This document shows, one piece after another, positions 8,366 through 17,674 of a DNA stretch of 64,000 nt; within the stretch, counting starts at the first letter, position 1; the number at the start of each line of letters is the position of its first letter. The stretch comes from an uncultured Eubacteriales bacterium (GTDB taxonomy: Bacteria; Bacillota; Clostridia; Christensenellales; CAG-138): the NCBI GenBank assembly GCA_900549955.1, contig URQH01000001.1, positions 75,710 through 139,709 of the forward strand, written 5' to 3'. Under the pieces are notes generated by a model that was not told the origin of the DNA, ran no database searches, and saw only the letters and a program-made list of their open reading frames with translations. Position numbers and translations under genes: made by a program.

Positions 8366-9202
8366 CTACTCCGACTTTTTCCCCACGCGCTCCATGCGGT
8401 CGCAGCTCTCGCAAAGCGCGTCCATCACAATGCCGCGAAACGCATTCGCTTCCAGGGTGTGCACCCCGGCCACGGTGGAACCGCCAGGCGTGCAGACGTT
8501 TGCCATCAGTTCCCCCGGCTTCTTTCCCGTCTGCAGCACCATCTCCGCGGCGCCGGCCAGCGCCTGCGCGGCCATACGGACGGCTTCGTCCGCCGGCAGG
8601 CCGCGCTCCACAGCGCCCATGGCCAGCGACTCGATGTACATGTACGTGAATGCCGGGCTGCAGCCGCACAGGCCCGTAAACGGATCGAGCAGAGACTCCG
8701 TCAGGAAATATGCCGCGCCCAACAGCTCAAACAGCGCCTTCCCCAGTTCCGCGTGCTCCTTCGTCGCGCGCGTGCCCGTGACGATCCCCGTCACGCCCTT
8801 TCGCACCATGAGCGGCGTATTGGGCATGACCCGAAGCACCGGGCTGACCGGCAACGCCGCCTCCAAACAGCTCAGCGAAATCCCGCCCATAATGGAGATC
8901 ACCAGTTGTTTCGCATCCAGATGCGGACCCGCTGCGCTCAGCACGCCGCGCGCCAATTGCGGGCTGACGGCAAACACCAGGATATCCACACGTTGCGCCA
9001 GCGCTGCCGCGCCGCTGTTCTGCAGGTCGCTCAGCACGGTCTGTACGCCAAGCTCCTGCCGGAGTGCATCCAGTTTCTGCCCGTCCACATCCGTAATGAC
9101 GATGTGATCCGCCGGCACGCCGCCGCTGGCAATGAGTCCGCGAAAGATCGCCTGGCCCATCTGCCCGGCACCGATAAAGCCGATTGTCTTGTCCTGCAAC
9201 AT
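8366..9202 (-). CDS. proC: Pyrroline-5-carboxylate reductase
   Basis: This 278-residue cytoplasmic enzyme reduces 1-pyrroline-5-carboxylate to L-proline with NAD(P)H. The N-terminal Rossmann motif is IGFIGAGQMGQAIFRGLIAS at residues 8-27. The C-terminal dimer domain carries GLCGCSPAFTYMYIESLAMG and the signature KKPGELMANVCTPGGSTVAG. Length matches the family (about 270). Placed between an M24 peptidase and a transporter in a peptide-import operon, it may handle P5C derived from imported peptides rather than housekeeping proline synthesis. Confidence 0.95.
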   Translation of the reverse strand: MLQDKTIGFIGAGQMGQAIFRGLIASGGVPADHIVITDVDGQKLDALRQELGVQTVLSDLQNSGAAALAQRVDILVFAVSPQLARGVLSAAGPHLDAKQLVISIMGGISLSCLEAALPVSPVLRVMPNTPLMVRKGVTGIVTGTRATKEHAELGKALFELLGAAYFLTESLLDPFTGLCGCSPAFTYMYIESLAMGAVERGLPADEAVRMAAQALAGAAEMVLQTGKKPGELMANVCTPGGSTVAGVHTLEANAFRGIVMDALCESCDRMERVGKKSE

Positions 9203-9230
9203 AGCTTTTACCTCTTCAGCGCGGGCAACC

Positions 9231-10406
9231 TTACAGATCGAGAATCATCAGGTGCGAATCGGAATCGCTCATGATCTCGTTCCCCGTCTCTGTAATGAGG
9301 ATGTTCTCCTCCACGCCCATGCTGCCCATGCCCGCTTCAAAGATCTCGGGCTCGATGGCAATGGTCATGCCGGGCTGCAGCACCGTGTCGTTGTAGCCGA
9401 CCATCGGCGCCTCGTGCACGTTCAGGCCGATGCTGTGGCCGTAACCACCCGTGCGCGGATGCAGATACGCAAACGGCGACTTCTGGATGTATTGGAAGAT
9501 GGCCTCGCACACCTCGCGCATCGTTGCGCCGGGCTGTGCGGCGCGAATGCCGACATACGTCGCCTCGCGCGCCACATTGAAGAGCTCCAGCTGATGATCC
9601 GTCGGCTTGCCGACCATGGCCTGACGGATGATGTCGGAAAAATAGCCGCGGTAGCCGGGGCCGCCGTCGACGAGAATCATCTCGTGCGCGCCAATGGGCC
9701 GGTCGCTCGGCGGGCAGTTGCCCTGCGAATACCGCTCCACGCCCGCGCGGAGGCCAAGCCAGGTCGCTTCGTCCGCACCCATGCGGAAATACTCCGCCAC
9801 GATGTTCCGATAGAGTTCCCGCTCGGTCATGCCCAGCCGGATCTCGCGGAAGCACTTCTCAATCGCACGGCTGTTGATGCGGCAGACCTCGCGCATCCGC
9901 TCGATTTCGAGCAGCGACTTAATGCTGCGCATCTCCCACAGCTGCTCGGAAAAATCGACAATGGTGGCGTTCTTCAGTTCTTCAAACATCGCCTGCTGGT
10001 TGGCATAGTTGAAATGCAGCTTATGCCCATACCCCAGCTCGAGCCCGATGCGGCTGCCCAGCAGGTTCTTTTCCTGCAGCACGGAGGCAATGCACTTGGC
10101 CAGCGTCTCATAGCCGCCAATGCCCGTGTAGCGGATGTCCTCCACGAGCGAGGTCATCTTCGCGGTTTCCACGCCGCCCTTGGTGGTGCAGAGCGCCATA
10201 TCGCCATCGTCGGTCACGACTACGACGCCAGGCGTGGACACCTTGCTGGTCCAGACGATGCTCTGAAAGCTCGAAAAATAGAAGGTATTGTTGTCGCTCG
10301 TAAAGATCACGGCATTGACGCCATCGCGATGCATGATGGCAATCAGCTTATCCAGGCGCTTGCGGTACTCTTCGAGCGGAAAGCTCAGCATAAACGGTTC
10401 TCTCAT
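9231..10406 (-). CDS. M24 family metallopeptidase (Xaa-Pro peptidase-like)
   Basis: This 391-residue protein has a creatinase-like N-terminal domain (residues 1-150) and a pita-bread catalytic domain. The expected metal ligands are visible: Asp in LVDGGPGYRGYFSD, the second Asp in the same stretch, His in GGYGHSIGLNVHE, Glu in IAIEPEIFEAG and Glu in GVEENILIT. This fits Xaa-Pro aminopeptidase/dipeptidase-like enzymes that release the residue before proline. No signal peptide is visible, so it should act in the cytoplasm on peptides brought in by the neighbouring Opp system. Confidence 0.92.
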   Translation of the reverse strand: MREPFMLSFPLEEYRKRLDKLIAIMHRDGVNAVIFTSDNNTFYFSSFQSIVWTSKVSTPGVVVVTDDGDMALCTTKGGVETAKMTSLVEDIRYTGIGGYETLAKCIASVLQEKNLLGSRIGLELGYGHKLHFNYANQQAMFEELKNATIVDFSEQLWEMRSIKSLLEIERMREVCRINSRAIEKCFREIRLGMTERELYRNIVAEYFRMGADEATWLGLRAGVERYSQGNCPPSDRPIGAHEMILVDGGPGYRGYFSDIIRQAMVGKPTDHQLELFNVAREATYVGIRAAQPGATMREVCEAIFQYIQKSPFAYLHPRTGGYGHSIGLNVHEAPMVGYNDTVLQPGMTIAIEPEIFEAGMGSMGVEENILITETGNEIMSDSDSHLMILDL

Positions 10407-10454
10407 GGTTTGCTCGTTCTCCTTTGTCGTTTCAACGTTACTGGTCCGTTGTGG

Positions 10455-10694
10455 CTATCTCATAAACAGCAGATAGACGATCCCATAGGCCGCGCCGCAG
10501 CCAATGAACACACAGAGCAGCGGCTTCCACAATAGCGAATAGGCCGCCAGGGTCAGCGCGGCAAGGTCCTTCAGCCGTTCACGCAGCGGCAGCTTTTCCG
10601 CCGCCTCCGCCTCCGGCTGTACGATGGCGTACTGCCCGGCCTGGGGCGCAGGGCGCGCCACCGCGGCATCCCGCAGTTCTTCATACGTTGGCAT
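10455..10694 (-). CDS. Small single-pass membrane protein, unknown
   Basis: A 79-residue protein starting MPTYEELRDAAVARP, overlapping the end of the upstream amidohydrolase by 14 bp. A GGGAGG site lies 12 bases before this ATG; an in-frame ATG at 10718 is the alternative. The first half is polar. The second half holds two close hydrophobic stretches (LAALTLAAYSLLWKPLLCVF and GCGAAYGIVYLLF) that could form a hairpin in the membrane. Overlap and operon position argue that it is real. Function unknown. Confidence 0.65.
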   Translation of the reverse strand: MPTYEELRDAAVARPAPQAGQYAIVQPEAEAAEKLPLRERLKDLAALTLAAYSLLWKPLLCVFIGCGAAYGIVYLLFMR

Positions 10695-11847
10695 TGCGAT
10701 ATACGACCTCCCCGTCAATCATCGTGGCGGCGATCCGGCTCTCCATGTCGAACAGGTCGCCCGTCAGGAACACCAGATCCGCGTCCTTGCCAGGCTCGAT
10801 CGAACCGACACGGTCGGCAATGCCCAGCAGCTCGGCGGGATAAATGGTGATCGCCTTGAGCGCCTCCGTACGGTCCAACCCCATGCTGACGGCGCATCCG
10901 GCCTGTACATACAGGTGCTTCACGTTGACGCACGGACTGTCCGTCACGATGCAGAAGCGCACGCCTGCCTTGGCGATCTGTACCACATTGTCCGGCCGGG
11001 ACTCGCCCAGCTCCACCTTGCAGCGGTCCAGTATCATCGGACCGACGAGCGCCTTTGCGCCGAACGCCTTGAGTTCATCGGTAATCTTATAGCCCTCGGT
11101 GCAATGATCCAGCGTGCAGTCGAGGTGAAACTCGCGCACAAGGCGCATGGCAGTCAAAATATCGTCCGCGCGGTGCGCATGGATCTTGACGGGCATTTCG
11201 CGCCGCAACACCTTGGCAAGCGGCTCCAGCGTAAAGTCGTATTCCGGCATCTCGCCCTCCCCCGCCGCAGCGGCCTCCTGTTTCTCCAAATAGGCCTGCG
11301 CGCGCACGAGCGCCTCGCGGAACACGGCTGCATTGCCCATGCGGGAGAACGGCGTTTTCTTCATCGCGCCATAGACGCGCTTCGGGTTCTCGCCAAGCGC
11401 CACCTTGAGCGCCGCCTCAGGGACCAGCGCCATGTCGTCCACGCTCTGGCCATGGGTCTTCAAAATGCAGAAGGTGCCACCGATGACATTGGTGCTGCCC
11501 GGGCCGGTGCACACGGTGGTCACGCCGCCCTCCAGCGCCTCCGGAAAGGCCATGTCCTGCGGGTTGACCGCATCGAGTCCGCGGATCTGCGGCGTGGCAG
11601 GGTTGGTGTTCTCGTTGCCATCGAGCAGGTAGAATCCGGTGCCCTCCCCGAAAATGCCGATGTGGCAATGCGCGTCAATCATGCCGGGCATGACGATTGC
11701 GCCGTGCAGGTCCACGCGCTCCGCGCCCTCCGGCGCCGTCAACCCCTCGCCGACCGCGGCGATCTTGCCGCCGTCGATGAGGATGCTGCCGTTTGCATAG
11801 TCCTGGCCGGCCATGGTCCAGATGACGGCGTTCTCCAGAAAGATCAT
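10681..11847 (-). CDS. Metal-dependent amidohydrolase (COG1228-like), paralogue 1
   Basis: This 388-residue TIM-barrel amidohydrolase has the first metal motif DAHCHIG near residue 58, then KIHAHRADD near 220 and LDHCTEGYK near 242 for further metal-site histidines. CIVTDSPCVN supplies the late Asp. The small beta-domain closes with GSIEPGKDADLVFLTGDLFD. It belongs to the imidazolonepropionase-like group, which includes Xaa-Pro dipeptidases. Two close paralogues lie upstream in the same operon. It follows the OppF gene by 9 bp, consistent with hydrolysis of an imported peptide or amide. Confidence 0.88.
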   Translation of the reverse strand: MIFLENAVIWTMAGQDYANGSILIDGGKIAAVGEGLTAPEGAERVDLHGAIVMPGMIDAHCHIGIFGEGTGFYLLDGNENTNPATPQIRGLDAVNPQDMAFPEALEGGVTTVCTGPGSTNVIGGTFCILKTHGQSVDDMALVPEAALKVALGENPKRVYGAMKKTPFSRMGNAAVFREALVRAQAYLEKQEAAAAGEGEMPEYDFTLEPLAKVLRREMPVKIHAHRADDILTAMRLVREFHLDCTLDHCTEGYKITDELKAFGAKALVGPMILDRCKVELGESRPDNVVQIAKAGVRFCIVTDSPCVNVKHLYVQAGCAVSMGLDRTEALKAITIYPAELLGIADRVGSIEPGKDADLVFLTGDLFDMESRIAATMIDGEVVYRNANV

Positions 11848-11856
11848 GTCTGCCTC

Positions 11857-12882
11857 CTACTCCGCGTCGTTGTTCAGATGGCACCACACGGCGTGCCCAT
11901 CCGGATAGACCTTCTGGTCCGGGGCAATCTCGCTGCACTCCGGCCGCGCATACTGGCAGCGGGTGTGGAATTTGCAGCCCTTCGGCGGGTTGGCCGGCGA
12001 GGGGATGTCGCCCGCCAGCAGGATGCGCTTGCCGCGCTTGCCCGGCATGGACGCAGGGATGGCCGAGATGAGCGCCTTGGTATAGGGGTGCTTCGGGTTG
12101 TTGAAAATCTGGTCGCTCGTGCCGATCTCGACAAAGGAGCCCAGATACATGACGGCAATCCGGTCGCAAAAATACTTGACTACGCCAAGGTCATGGGAGA
12201 TGAACAGCGTCGTCAGGTTCATCTGCCCCACCAGTTCCTGCAGCAGCGTCAGCACCTGCGACTGGATGGACGCATCCAGCGCCGCAAGCGGCTCGTCGCC
12301 GATGATGAAGCTCGGCTGCAGCACGAGCGAGCGGGCAATGCCAATGCGCTGGCGCTGGCCGCCGGAAAACTCGTGCGGGTATTTCGTCACGGAGTTGGCG
12401 GGAATGCCGCACCGCTCCAGCATCTCCTTGGCGATGTCCAGCGCCTCGCGCCGGTTGGCCGCCAGCTTGTGCTTCAGGATGCCCTCCGTCACGATATAGC
12501 CCACCGTCTTGCGCGGGTCGAGCGACGCATACGGGTCCTGGAAGATGATCTGCATCTGGCGGCGCATCTTCTGCATCTCGGCGCCGTCCAGCGCCACGTG
12601 GTTCTCGACGTCGAACACCGTCGTACCGTCGAACTTCATGCTGCCGCCCGTGGCCTCCTGCAGGCGGATCATGGTCTTGCCGGTGGTGGACTTGCCGCAG
12701 CCGGACTCGCCCACGAGCCCGAAAATCTCGCCCTTCTGGATGTCGAAGGAAACGCCGTCAACCGCCTTGACATATCCGCTGACGCGGGAAAAGACGCCCT
12801 TGCGGATCGGAAAATACCGCTTGAGGCCCCTGACCTCGATAAACGCTTCCGAGGAAACCGGATTGTTCCTGTTCTCTTCCAT
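11857..12882 (-). CDS. oppF: Peptide ABC transporter ATP-binding protein OppF
   Basis: This 341-residue ATPase shows Walker A GLVGESGCGKSTTGKTM, the signature FSGGQRQRIGIARSL, Walker B FIIGDEPLAALDASIQ and the H-loop FISHDLGVVKY. The C-terminal oligopeptide-binding region carries the four-cysteine pattern CKFHTRCQYARPECSE, seen in Opp/Dpp ATPases and tied to an iron-sulfur or structural role. The ATG shares its first base with the last base of the oppD stop. It pairs with OppD to energise import. Confidence 0.95.
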   Translation of the reverse strand: MEENRNNPVSSEAFIEVRGLKRYFPIRKGVFSRVSGYVKAVDGVSFDIQKGEIFGLVGESGCGKSTTGKTMIRLQEATGGSMKFDGTTVFDVENHVALDGAEMQKMRRQMQIIFQDPYASLDPRKTVGYIVTEGILKHKLAANRREALDIAKEMLERCGIPANSVTKYPHEFSGGQRQRIGIARSLVLQPSFIIGDEPLAALDASIQSQVLTLLQELVGQMNLTTLFISHDLGVVKYFCDRIAVMYLGSFVEIGTSDQIFNNPKHPYTKALISAIPASMPGKRGKRILLAGDIPSPANPPKGCKFHTRCQYARPECSEIAPDQKVYPDGHAVWCHLNNDAE

Positions 12883-13934
12883 CAGCCAATTCCCTCCTTC
12901 TGCTGTGCATACCAGCAGCGCACAAAGTGATCTGCCTCGGAAAAGGGCAGCAGCTCCGGCGTCCTGGCGATGCACTGTTCGCTTGCACACTGGCAGCGGG
13001 GCGCAAACGCGCAGCCCTCCTTCGGCAGATTGGCCAGCGTCGGCACGATGCCGGGGATGCACTCGAGCTTCGTATTGCGCTGCGCCAGCGACGGGCGCGA
13101 GCGCATGAGCCCCTGCGTATAGAGGTGCCGCGGGTTGAGGAAGATGTCGTTGACATTCGCCTCTTCCACGACGCGCCCGGCGTACATGACCAGCACGTCC
13201 GACGCCATTTCGGCAATGACGCCAAGGTCGTGCGTGATGAAGATGATGGCCATGTCCATGTCGGAAACGAGCTCTTTCATGAGCTCCAGCACCTGGGCCT
13301 GGATGGTGACGTCCAGCGCCGTGGTCGGCTCATCTGCAATGAGCACCTTCGGCTTACAGGCAATCGCCATGGCGATCATGACGCGCTGCCGCATGCCGCC
13401 GGACAGCTGGTGCGGATATTCGTCCATGATCTTGTCCGCGCGCGGGATCCGCACCCGCTCGAGCAGCTCGATGCCGCGCTTTCTGGCCTTGTCGTGCGAC
13501 AGTCCCAGATGCAGCCGCAGCACCTCCTCCAGCTGGAAGCCGATCGTAAACAGCGGGTTGAGCGCCGTCATCGGCTCCTGGAAGATCATGGCGATCTCGT
13601 TGCCGCGGATTTTGCGCATTTCCGCCTCGGACAGCTGCAGCAGGTCTCGTCCGTCAAACAGGATGCGGCCGCCGGCGATGGTGCCGCCGCCAAATCCCAC
13701 CAAACGCATGATCGACAGCGACGTGACGCTCTTGCCGCACCCGGACTCGCCGACGATGCCCAGCGTCTTGCCGCGTTCCACTTGAAACGATACGTCGTTG
13801 ACAGCCGTAACGGTCTTATCGCCCCGCCCAAACTGCGTCACCAGATGCTCCACGGAGAGGATCACATTGGACGTGGCGGGATCGTTCCGCACGCTTTGTT
13901 CGTTTTGTACATTTTCCACAGTCTTGTGTAACAT
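12882..13934 (-). CDS. oppD: Peptide ABC transporter ATP-binding protein OppD
   Basis: A 350-residue ATPase with Walker A GIVGESGCGKSVTSLS, the signature LSGGMRQRVMIAMAIACKP, Walker B VLIADEPTTALD and H-loop FITHDLGVIAE. The Opp C-terminal cysteine cluster is CAFAPRCQCASEQC. The ATG at 13934 has a GAGGTGAGG site immediately upstream and is preferred over a GTG at 13943. It sits 10 bp after oppC. Confidence 0.95.
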   Translation of the reverse strand: MLHKTVENVQNEQSVRNDPATSNVILSVEHLVTQFGRGDKTVTAVNDVSFQVERGKTLGIVGESGCGKSVTSLSIMRLVGFGGGTIAGGRILFDGRDLLQLSEAEMRKIRGNEIAMIFQEPMTALNPLFTIGFQLEEVLRLHLGLSHDKARKRGIELLERVRIPRADKIMDEYPHQLSGGMRQRVMIAMAIACKPKVLIADEPTTALDVTIQAQVLELMKELVSDMDMAIIFITHDLGVIAEMASDVLVMYAGRVVEEANVNDIFLNPRHLYTQGLMRSRPSLAQRNTKLECIPGIVPTLANLPKEGCAFAPRCQCASEQCIARTPELLPFSEADHFVRCWYAQQKEGIG

Positions 13935-13944
13935 GTTCCTCACC

Positions 13945-14835
13945 TCAGCCTCTGCTCAGCTTGGGGTCGAAAGCGTCCCGCAGGCCGTCGCCAACCAGAT
14001 TGATCGAAAGCACGGTGACGAACACGAGCACACCAGGTGGCACCCACAGCCACCAGTAATTGGTCAACACCGGCAGGCTTTGCGCGGCGGAAAGCATGTT
14101 GCCCCAGCTCGGCTGCGGCTGCTTGACGCCGAGGCCCAGGTAGCTCAGGCCGGCTTCGGACAGAATGCCGGACGCAATGCCCAGCGTCGCATACACGATG
14201 ATCAGCCCCAGCGTATTGGGCACGATGTGGCGGAACATGATCTCGCGGGAATTCAGCCCCAGCGCGCGCGACGCCTCCACAAACTCGATCTCGCGCAGCG
14301 ACAGCGTCTGCGCGCGCACGATACGCGCAATGTTCGTCCAGGTGAGCATACCGGTCATGATCATGACGTTCCAGATGCTCGGTCCGAAAATTGCCGCGAC
14401 CGTAATCGTGATGACATAGAACGGCATGCTCATGAAGATATCGACCAGCCGCATGATGACCATGTCCACCCAGCCGCCAAAATAGCCCGCCATGACGCCG
14501 AGGCACACGCCGATCAGGATCGAGATCAACGCCGACACCAGGCCGACACTCAGCGACACGCGGCCGCCATACAGCAGGCGCGTAAACGTGTCGCGGCCCA
14601 CGTCGTCCGTGCCGAGCAGATGCTCGCTGCTCGGCGCCTGATAGCCGTTGAACAGGTCTACCGCATCCCGGTCATACGGCGTCAGCAGCGGTGCAAAGAC
14701 CGACAGCAGGATGAGGATGCCGAGGATGACGAGGCCTATAACCGACAGTTTGTTTTTAAAGAACCGGTCCATGCCGATCTGCATGGGCGAACGGCTCTCC
14801 TCCGAACGTTGTTTCTGTTTCTTACATACTGCCAT
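13945..14835 (-). CDS. oppC: Peptide ABC transporter permease OppC
   Basis: This 296-residue permease has the OppC N-terminal signature (FFKNKLSVIGLVILGILILL), the domain motif HLLGTDDVGRDTFTRLLYGG, about six helices and the coupling loop VEASRALGLNSREIMFRHIV near residues 187-206. The tail GDGLRDAFDPKL is characteristic of the family. It follows oppB by 13 bp. Confidence 0.95.
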   Translation of the reverse strand: MAVCKKQKQRSEESRSPMQIGMDRFFKNKLSVIGLVILGILILLSVFAPLLTPYDRDAVDLFNGYQAPSSEHLLGTDDVGRDTFTRLLYGGRVSLSVGLVSALISILIGVCLGVMAGYFGGWVDMVIMRLVDIFMSMPFYVITITVAAIFGPSIWNVMIMTGMLTWTNIARIVRAQTLSLREIEFVEASRALGLNSREIMFRHIVPNTLGLIIVYATLGIASGILSEAGLSYLGLGVKQPQPSWGNMLSAAQSLPVLTNYWWLWVPPGVLVFVTVLSINLVGDGLRDAFDPKLSRG

Positions 14836-14848
14836 ACTGTGCCCTCAC

Positions 14849-15814
14849 TTACTTGTACGTCACGCGCGGGTCAACCACGGCATAGAGAATATCGGCCAAC
14901 AGATTGGCCATGAGCACCGTCAGCGAAATCAGCAGCGCGCCGGCCGTAATCAGGTTGTAGTCGCGCTGGCCGATCGCCGAATAGATGAGTGTGCCCATGC
15001 CCGGCCAGGTGAAGACCGTCTCCACGAGCACTGCGCCCGAAAACAGGCCGCCCATCGACAGCGTGATCATCGTGACAAGCTGCGTGAGCGAATTGCGTAG
15101 GGCATGGCGATAGATGACCACACGCTCCGACAGGCCCTTGGCGCGCGCCGTGCGGATGTAATCCTGTTGCATGACGTCGATCATCGACGACCGCGTATAG
15201 CGCATCAGGGATGCCATCTGCATGAAACCGAGCACAAACAGCGGCAGCACCATGTGCCACAGCACGTCTACCACCTGGGCAAACCCCTCCTTGTTTGGCA
15301 CGCTCTGCATGCCAGACATGGGGAATATGGACAGGTCGATGCCGAAGATCTTGATCAGACCGAGGGCAAAGAAGAACGATGGAATCGATATACCAATCAA
15401 CGCAATGATCGTTGCGATATAGTCAAAGCCAGAGTATTTTTTTGTTGCCGAAATGATCCCAAGCGGCACCGCAAACACGACGCCGATGATCAGCGCGGAC
15501 AGGGACAGGAGCAGCGTATTGCCGAGCCGGCGGCCGATGACCGTCGTCACGGGCTCATGGTACCATGACGAATATCCAAGATCCCCGTTCAATATGAGGT
15601 TTTTCACCCATTTAAAATATTTGATGGGAAGCGGATCGTAATAGCCGGACTGCACCTTGAGCTTTTCCAGCTGATCCGGTGAAATCCCCGGCACCTCCAG
15701 CATGGCGCTGAACGGGTCGCCAGGCGTGAGGTTGACCAGAGCGAATATGATGATCGTAATGCCGATGAACACCGGAATCAAAATCAATAGTCTTCGTAGG
15801 ATATATGCTCGCAT
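14849..15814 (-). CDS. oppB: Peptide ABC transporter permease OppB
   Basis: This 321-residue permease begins MRAYILRRLLILIPVFIGIT, the classic OppB/DppB start. PGDPFSAMLE follows, then six helices and the coupling loop RTARAKGLSERVVIYRHALR. It ends DPRVTYK. It is separated from the binding-protein gene by 88 bp containing a strong hairpin, a common arrangement that lets the binding protein be made in excess. Confidence 0.95.
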   Translation of the reverse strand: MRAYILRRLLILIPVFIGITIIIFALVNLTPGDPFSAMLEVPGISPDQLEKLKVQSGYYDPLPIKYFKWVKNLILNGDLGYSSWYHEPVTTVIGRRLGNTLLLSLSALIIGVVFAVPLGIISATKKYSGFDYIATIIALIGISIPSFFFALGLIKIFGIDLSIFPMSGMQSVPNKEGFAQVVDVLWHMVLPLFVLGFMQMASLMRYTRSSMIDVMQQDYIRTARAKGLSERVVIYRHALRNSLTQLVTMITLSMGGLFSGAVLVETVFTWPGMGTLIYSAIGQRDYNLITAGALLISLTVLMANLLADILYAVVDPRVTYK

Positions 15815-15860
15815 AGACGCTCCTTTGCTGCTTTGCTGCTGTCGCCGGAGCAGAAGAACC

Positions 15861-15891
15861 GTTCCGGTGCATCAGTCAGATGCACCGGAAC
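15861..15891 (-). terminator. Intercistronic hairpin between oppA and oppB (attenuator or mRNA stabiliser)
   Basis: A 12-bp perfect stem (GTTCCGGTGCAT / ATGCACCGGAAC) with a 7-base loop and no strong U-run on the minus strand. Its position just after the binding-protein gene suggests partial termination or 3' protection that raises binding-protein output over the permeases. Confidence 0.65.
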
Positions 15892-15902
15892 GAAGATACT
15901 GC

Positions 15903-17597
15903 TTACTCGGCGAGATTGCTGAAGTACCAGTTCTCGAGGTTTGCGAACATGTAAGCCGCTTCCTCTTCCGCCTTCACGCCTTCGAGGCCCGGCGCGATGA
16001 TGAGGCCGTCGCACCAGCTCACGATCGGCACCATGGGCATGACGTCGTTCAAATAGATGGCCAGCTCCTCATAGATGGGCTCACGCTTTGCCTGGTCGAC
16101 ATACTTCAGACCTTCTTCGATCAGTTCGTCGACATACGGATCGGAGAAGTTCTCATAGTTGCTGGAACCATAGGAAGCATAGATCCAGGTCATGTCGGGA
16201 TCGGGCGAACCGTTGCCGATCATGGCCATGTCAAAGTCGCCGGACGCGGTCAGCGCGTTGTGGCTCGCCATCTCCATCGGGGTGACGCTCACGTCGATGC
16301 CGATATCTTTCAGGTTCTGCTGGATGACGATCGCGATCTTCTCCACGTTGGCGTTGCCGGTGGGATGGATCAGCTCCAGCGTCACAGGCTCGCCGTTGAG
16401 ATACAGGGTGTCGCCCTGGTACTCACAGCCAGCAGCCACGAGCAGTTCCTTGGCCTTCTCGGGGTTGTACTCATAGGGATTGATCTTGTCGGCCGGCGGG
16501 GTGCCCCACTGGTCGGCTGCATAGCAGGTGTTCTCCACGCGGCCGTAGCCGTAGAAGATGTTATCCGCGATGCCATAACGGTCGATGGCATACGCCATGG
16601 CCTGACGGGCTTCTTTCTTCTGGAAGAGCGGGTGGTCGTTGTTGAGGATCAGGTAGCGGATGGAGGTCCACCAGAGCTCCTGGATCTCGCAGCCGGCCTC
16701 AGTCAGCATGTTGATCGTCTCGGGGTTCATGGACGAGGTCTGGTGCATGTCCGCCTCGCCGCTGATGACGGCAGAGGGACCAATCTCCGCGTTCATGGGC
16801 TTGAAGACCATCTGGTCGATCTTCGGCTCGCCATTCCAGTAATCCGTGAACTTGTCCAGGATGACATACTGGTCAGGCACATACTCCGTGAACTTGAACG
16901 GGCCGGTGCCGACCGGGTTGTGGAGCAGGTCGGTGCGCTCGTGCGCCTCGGCCGCCGGGACGTCGCCCCAGATATGCTCCGGCACGATGCTCAGCTGCTC
17001 GCCGATCTGATAGAAGAACGCGCCGTAGACATCCGTCGTCGTGATGGCGATGGTGTAGTCGTCGATGATGTTGATACCGGACAGGGAATCCGCCTCGCCG
17101 GCACGGTAGGCTTCGACGCCCTCAATGTGGCTCGGACCGGCGGTGAAATAGCCCATCCAGCCCTCGCTGGCGGCCGCAGTGTAGGTGTACGCGACGTCTT
17201 CCGCCGTGAACTCCTCGCCGTCATGCCACTTCACGCCCTGGCGAAGGTGGAAGGTGACGGTGCGCTGGTCGTCGGAAATCTCCCAGCTCTCAGCCAGCAC
17301 GGGCTTGAGCTCGTTGTTGGCGCCACGCCGCACAAGGGGCTCATACAGGACAAAGCAGATGACGCGGTCTTCGCCGGAGGTCACCGAGAAATCGGGATGG
17401 AACATGCCCGAAATCGCGCCGCGGGTGGCAAACGTCAACACGTTGTTGTCCCTCGTGGCAATATTCTGCACGTCGGACGAACCCTGGTTATCCTCTCCCT
17501 CAGGTGCCGTCGTGTTCGTGGGCGCGGACGGCTGCGTGCAGCCAAAGACTGCCAGCAACATGACCGCTACCAGAGCAAGTGCAAGGTACTTTTTCAT
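15903..17597 (-). CDS. oppA: Peptide ABC transporter substrate-binding lipoprotein
   Basis: A 564-residue family 5 binding protein. Its lipoprotein signal MKKYLALALVAVMLLAVFGC places the lipidated Cys at residue 20. A Ser/Thr/Pro-rich linker follows, then family motifs: LAESWEISDDQRTVTFHLRQ, the usual KWHDGEEFTAEDV and GTGPFKFTEYVPDQYVIL. It presents extracellular peptides, or less likely other family 5 ligands such as nickel or sugars, to OppBC. The neighbouring peptidases favour peptides. Confidence 0.94.
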   Translation of the reverse strand: MKKYLALALVAVMLLAVFGCTQPSAPTNTTAPEGEDNQGSSDVQNIATRDNNVLTFATRGAISGMFHPDFSVTSGEDRVICFVLYEPLVRRGANNELKPVLAESWEISDDQRTVTFHLRQGVKWHDGEEFTAEDVAYTYTAAASEGWMGYFTAGPSHIEGVEAYRAGEADSLSGINIIDDYTIAITTTDVYGAFFYQIGEQLSIVPEHIWGDVPAAEAHERTDLLHNPVGTGPFKFTEYVPDQYVILDKFTDYWNGEPKIDQMVFKPMNAEIGPSAVISGEADMHQTSSMNPETINMLTEAGCEIQELWWTSIRYLILNNDHPLFQKKEARQAMAYAIDRYGIADNIFYGYGRVENTCYAADQWGTPPADKINPYEYNPEKAKELLVAAGCEYQGDTLYLNGEPVTLELIHPTGNANVEKIAIVIQQNLKDIGIDVSVTPMEMASHNALTASGDFDMAMIGNGSPDPDMTWIYASYGSSNYENFSDPYVDELIEEGLKYVDQAKREPIYEELAIYLNDVMPMVPIVSWCDGLIIAPGLEGVKAEEEAAYMFANLENWYFSNLAE

Positions 17598-17674
17598 GTG
17601 ATTTTCTCCTTTCCTTTGATGCCCTCTGCCCGCAGTGTACCATCCGCGGACAAACTTATGACGGGTAAAGTCTC

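Noticed and set aside
10624..12930. A 768-codon plus-strand open frame across the amidohydrolase and oppF genes
   Set aside because: Very rich in His, Arg, Ala and Leu with no motif; it mirrors high-GC coding DNA of the minus-strand genes.
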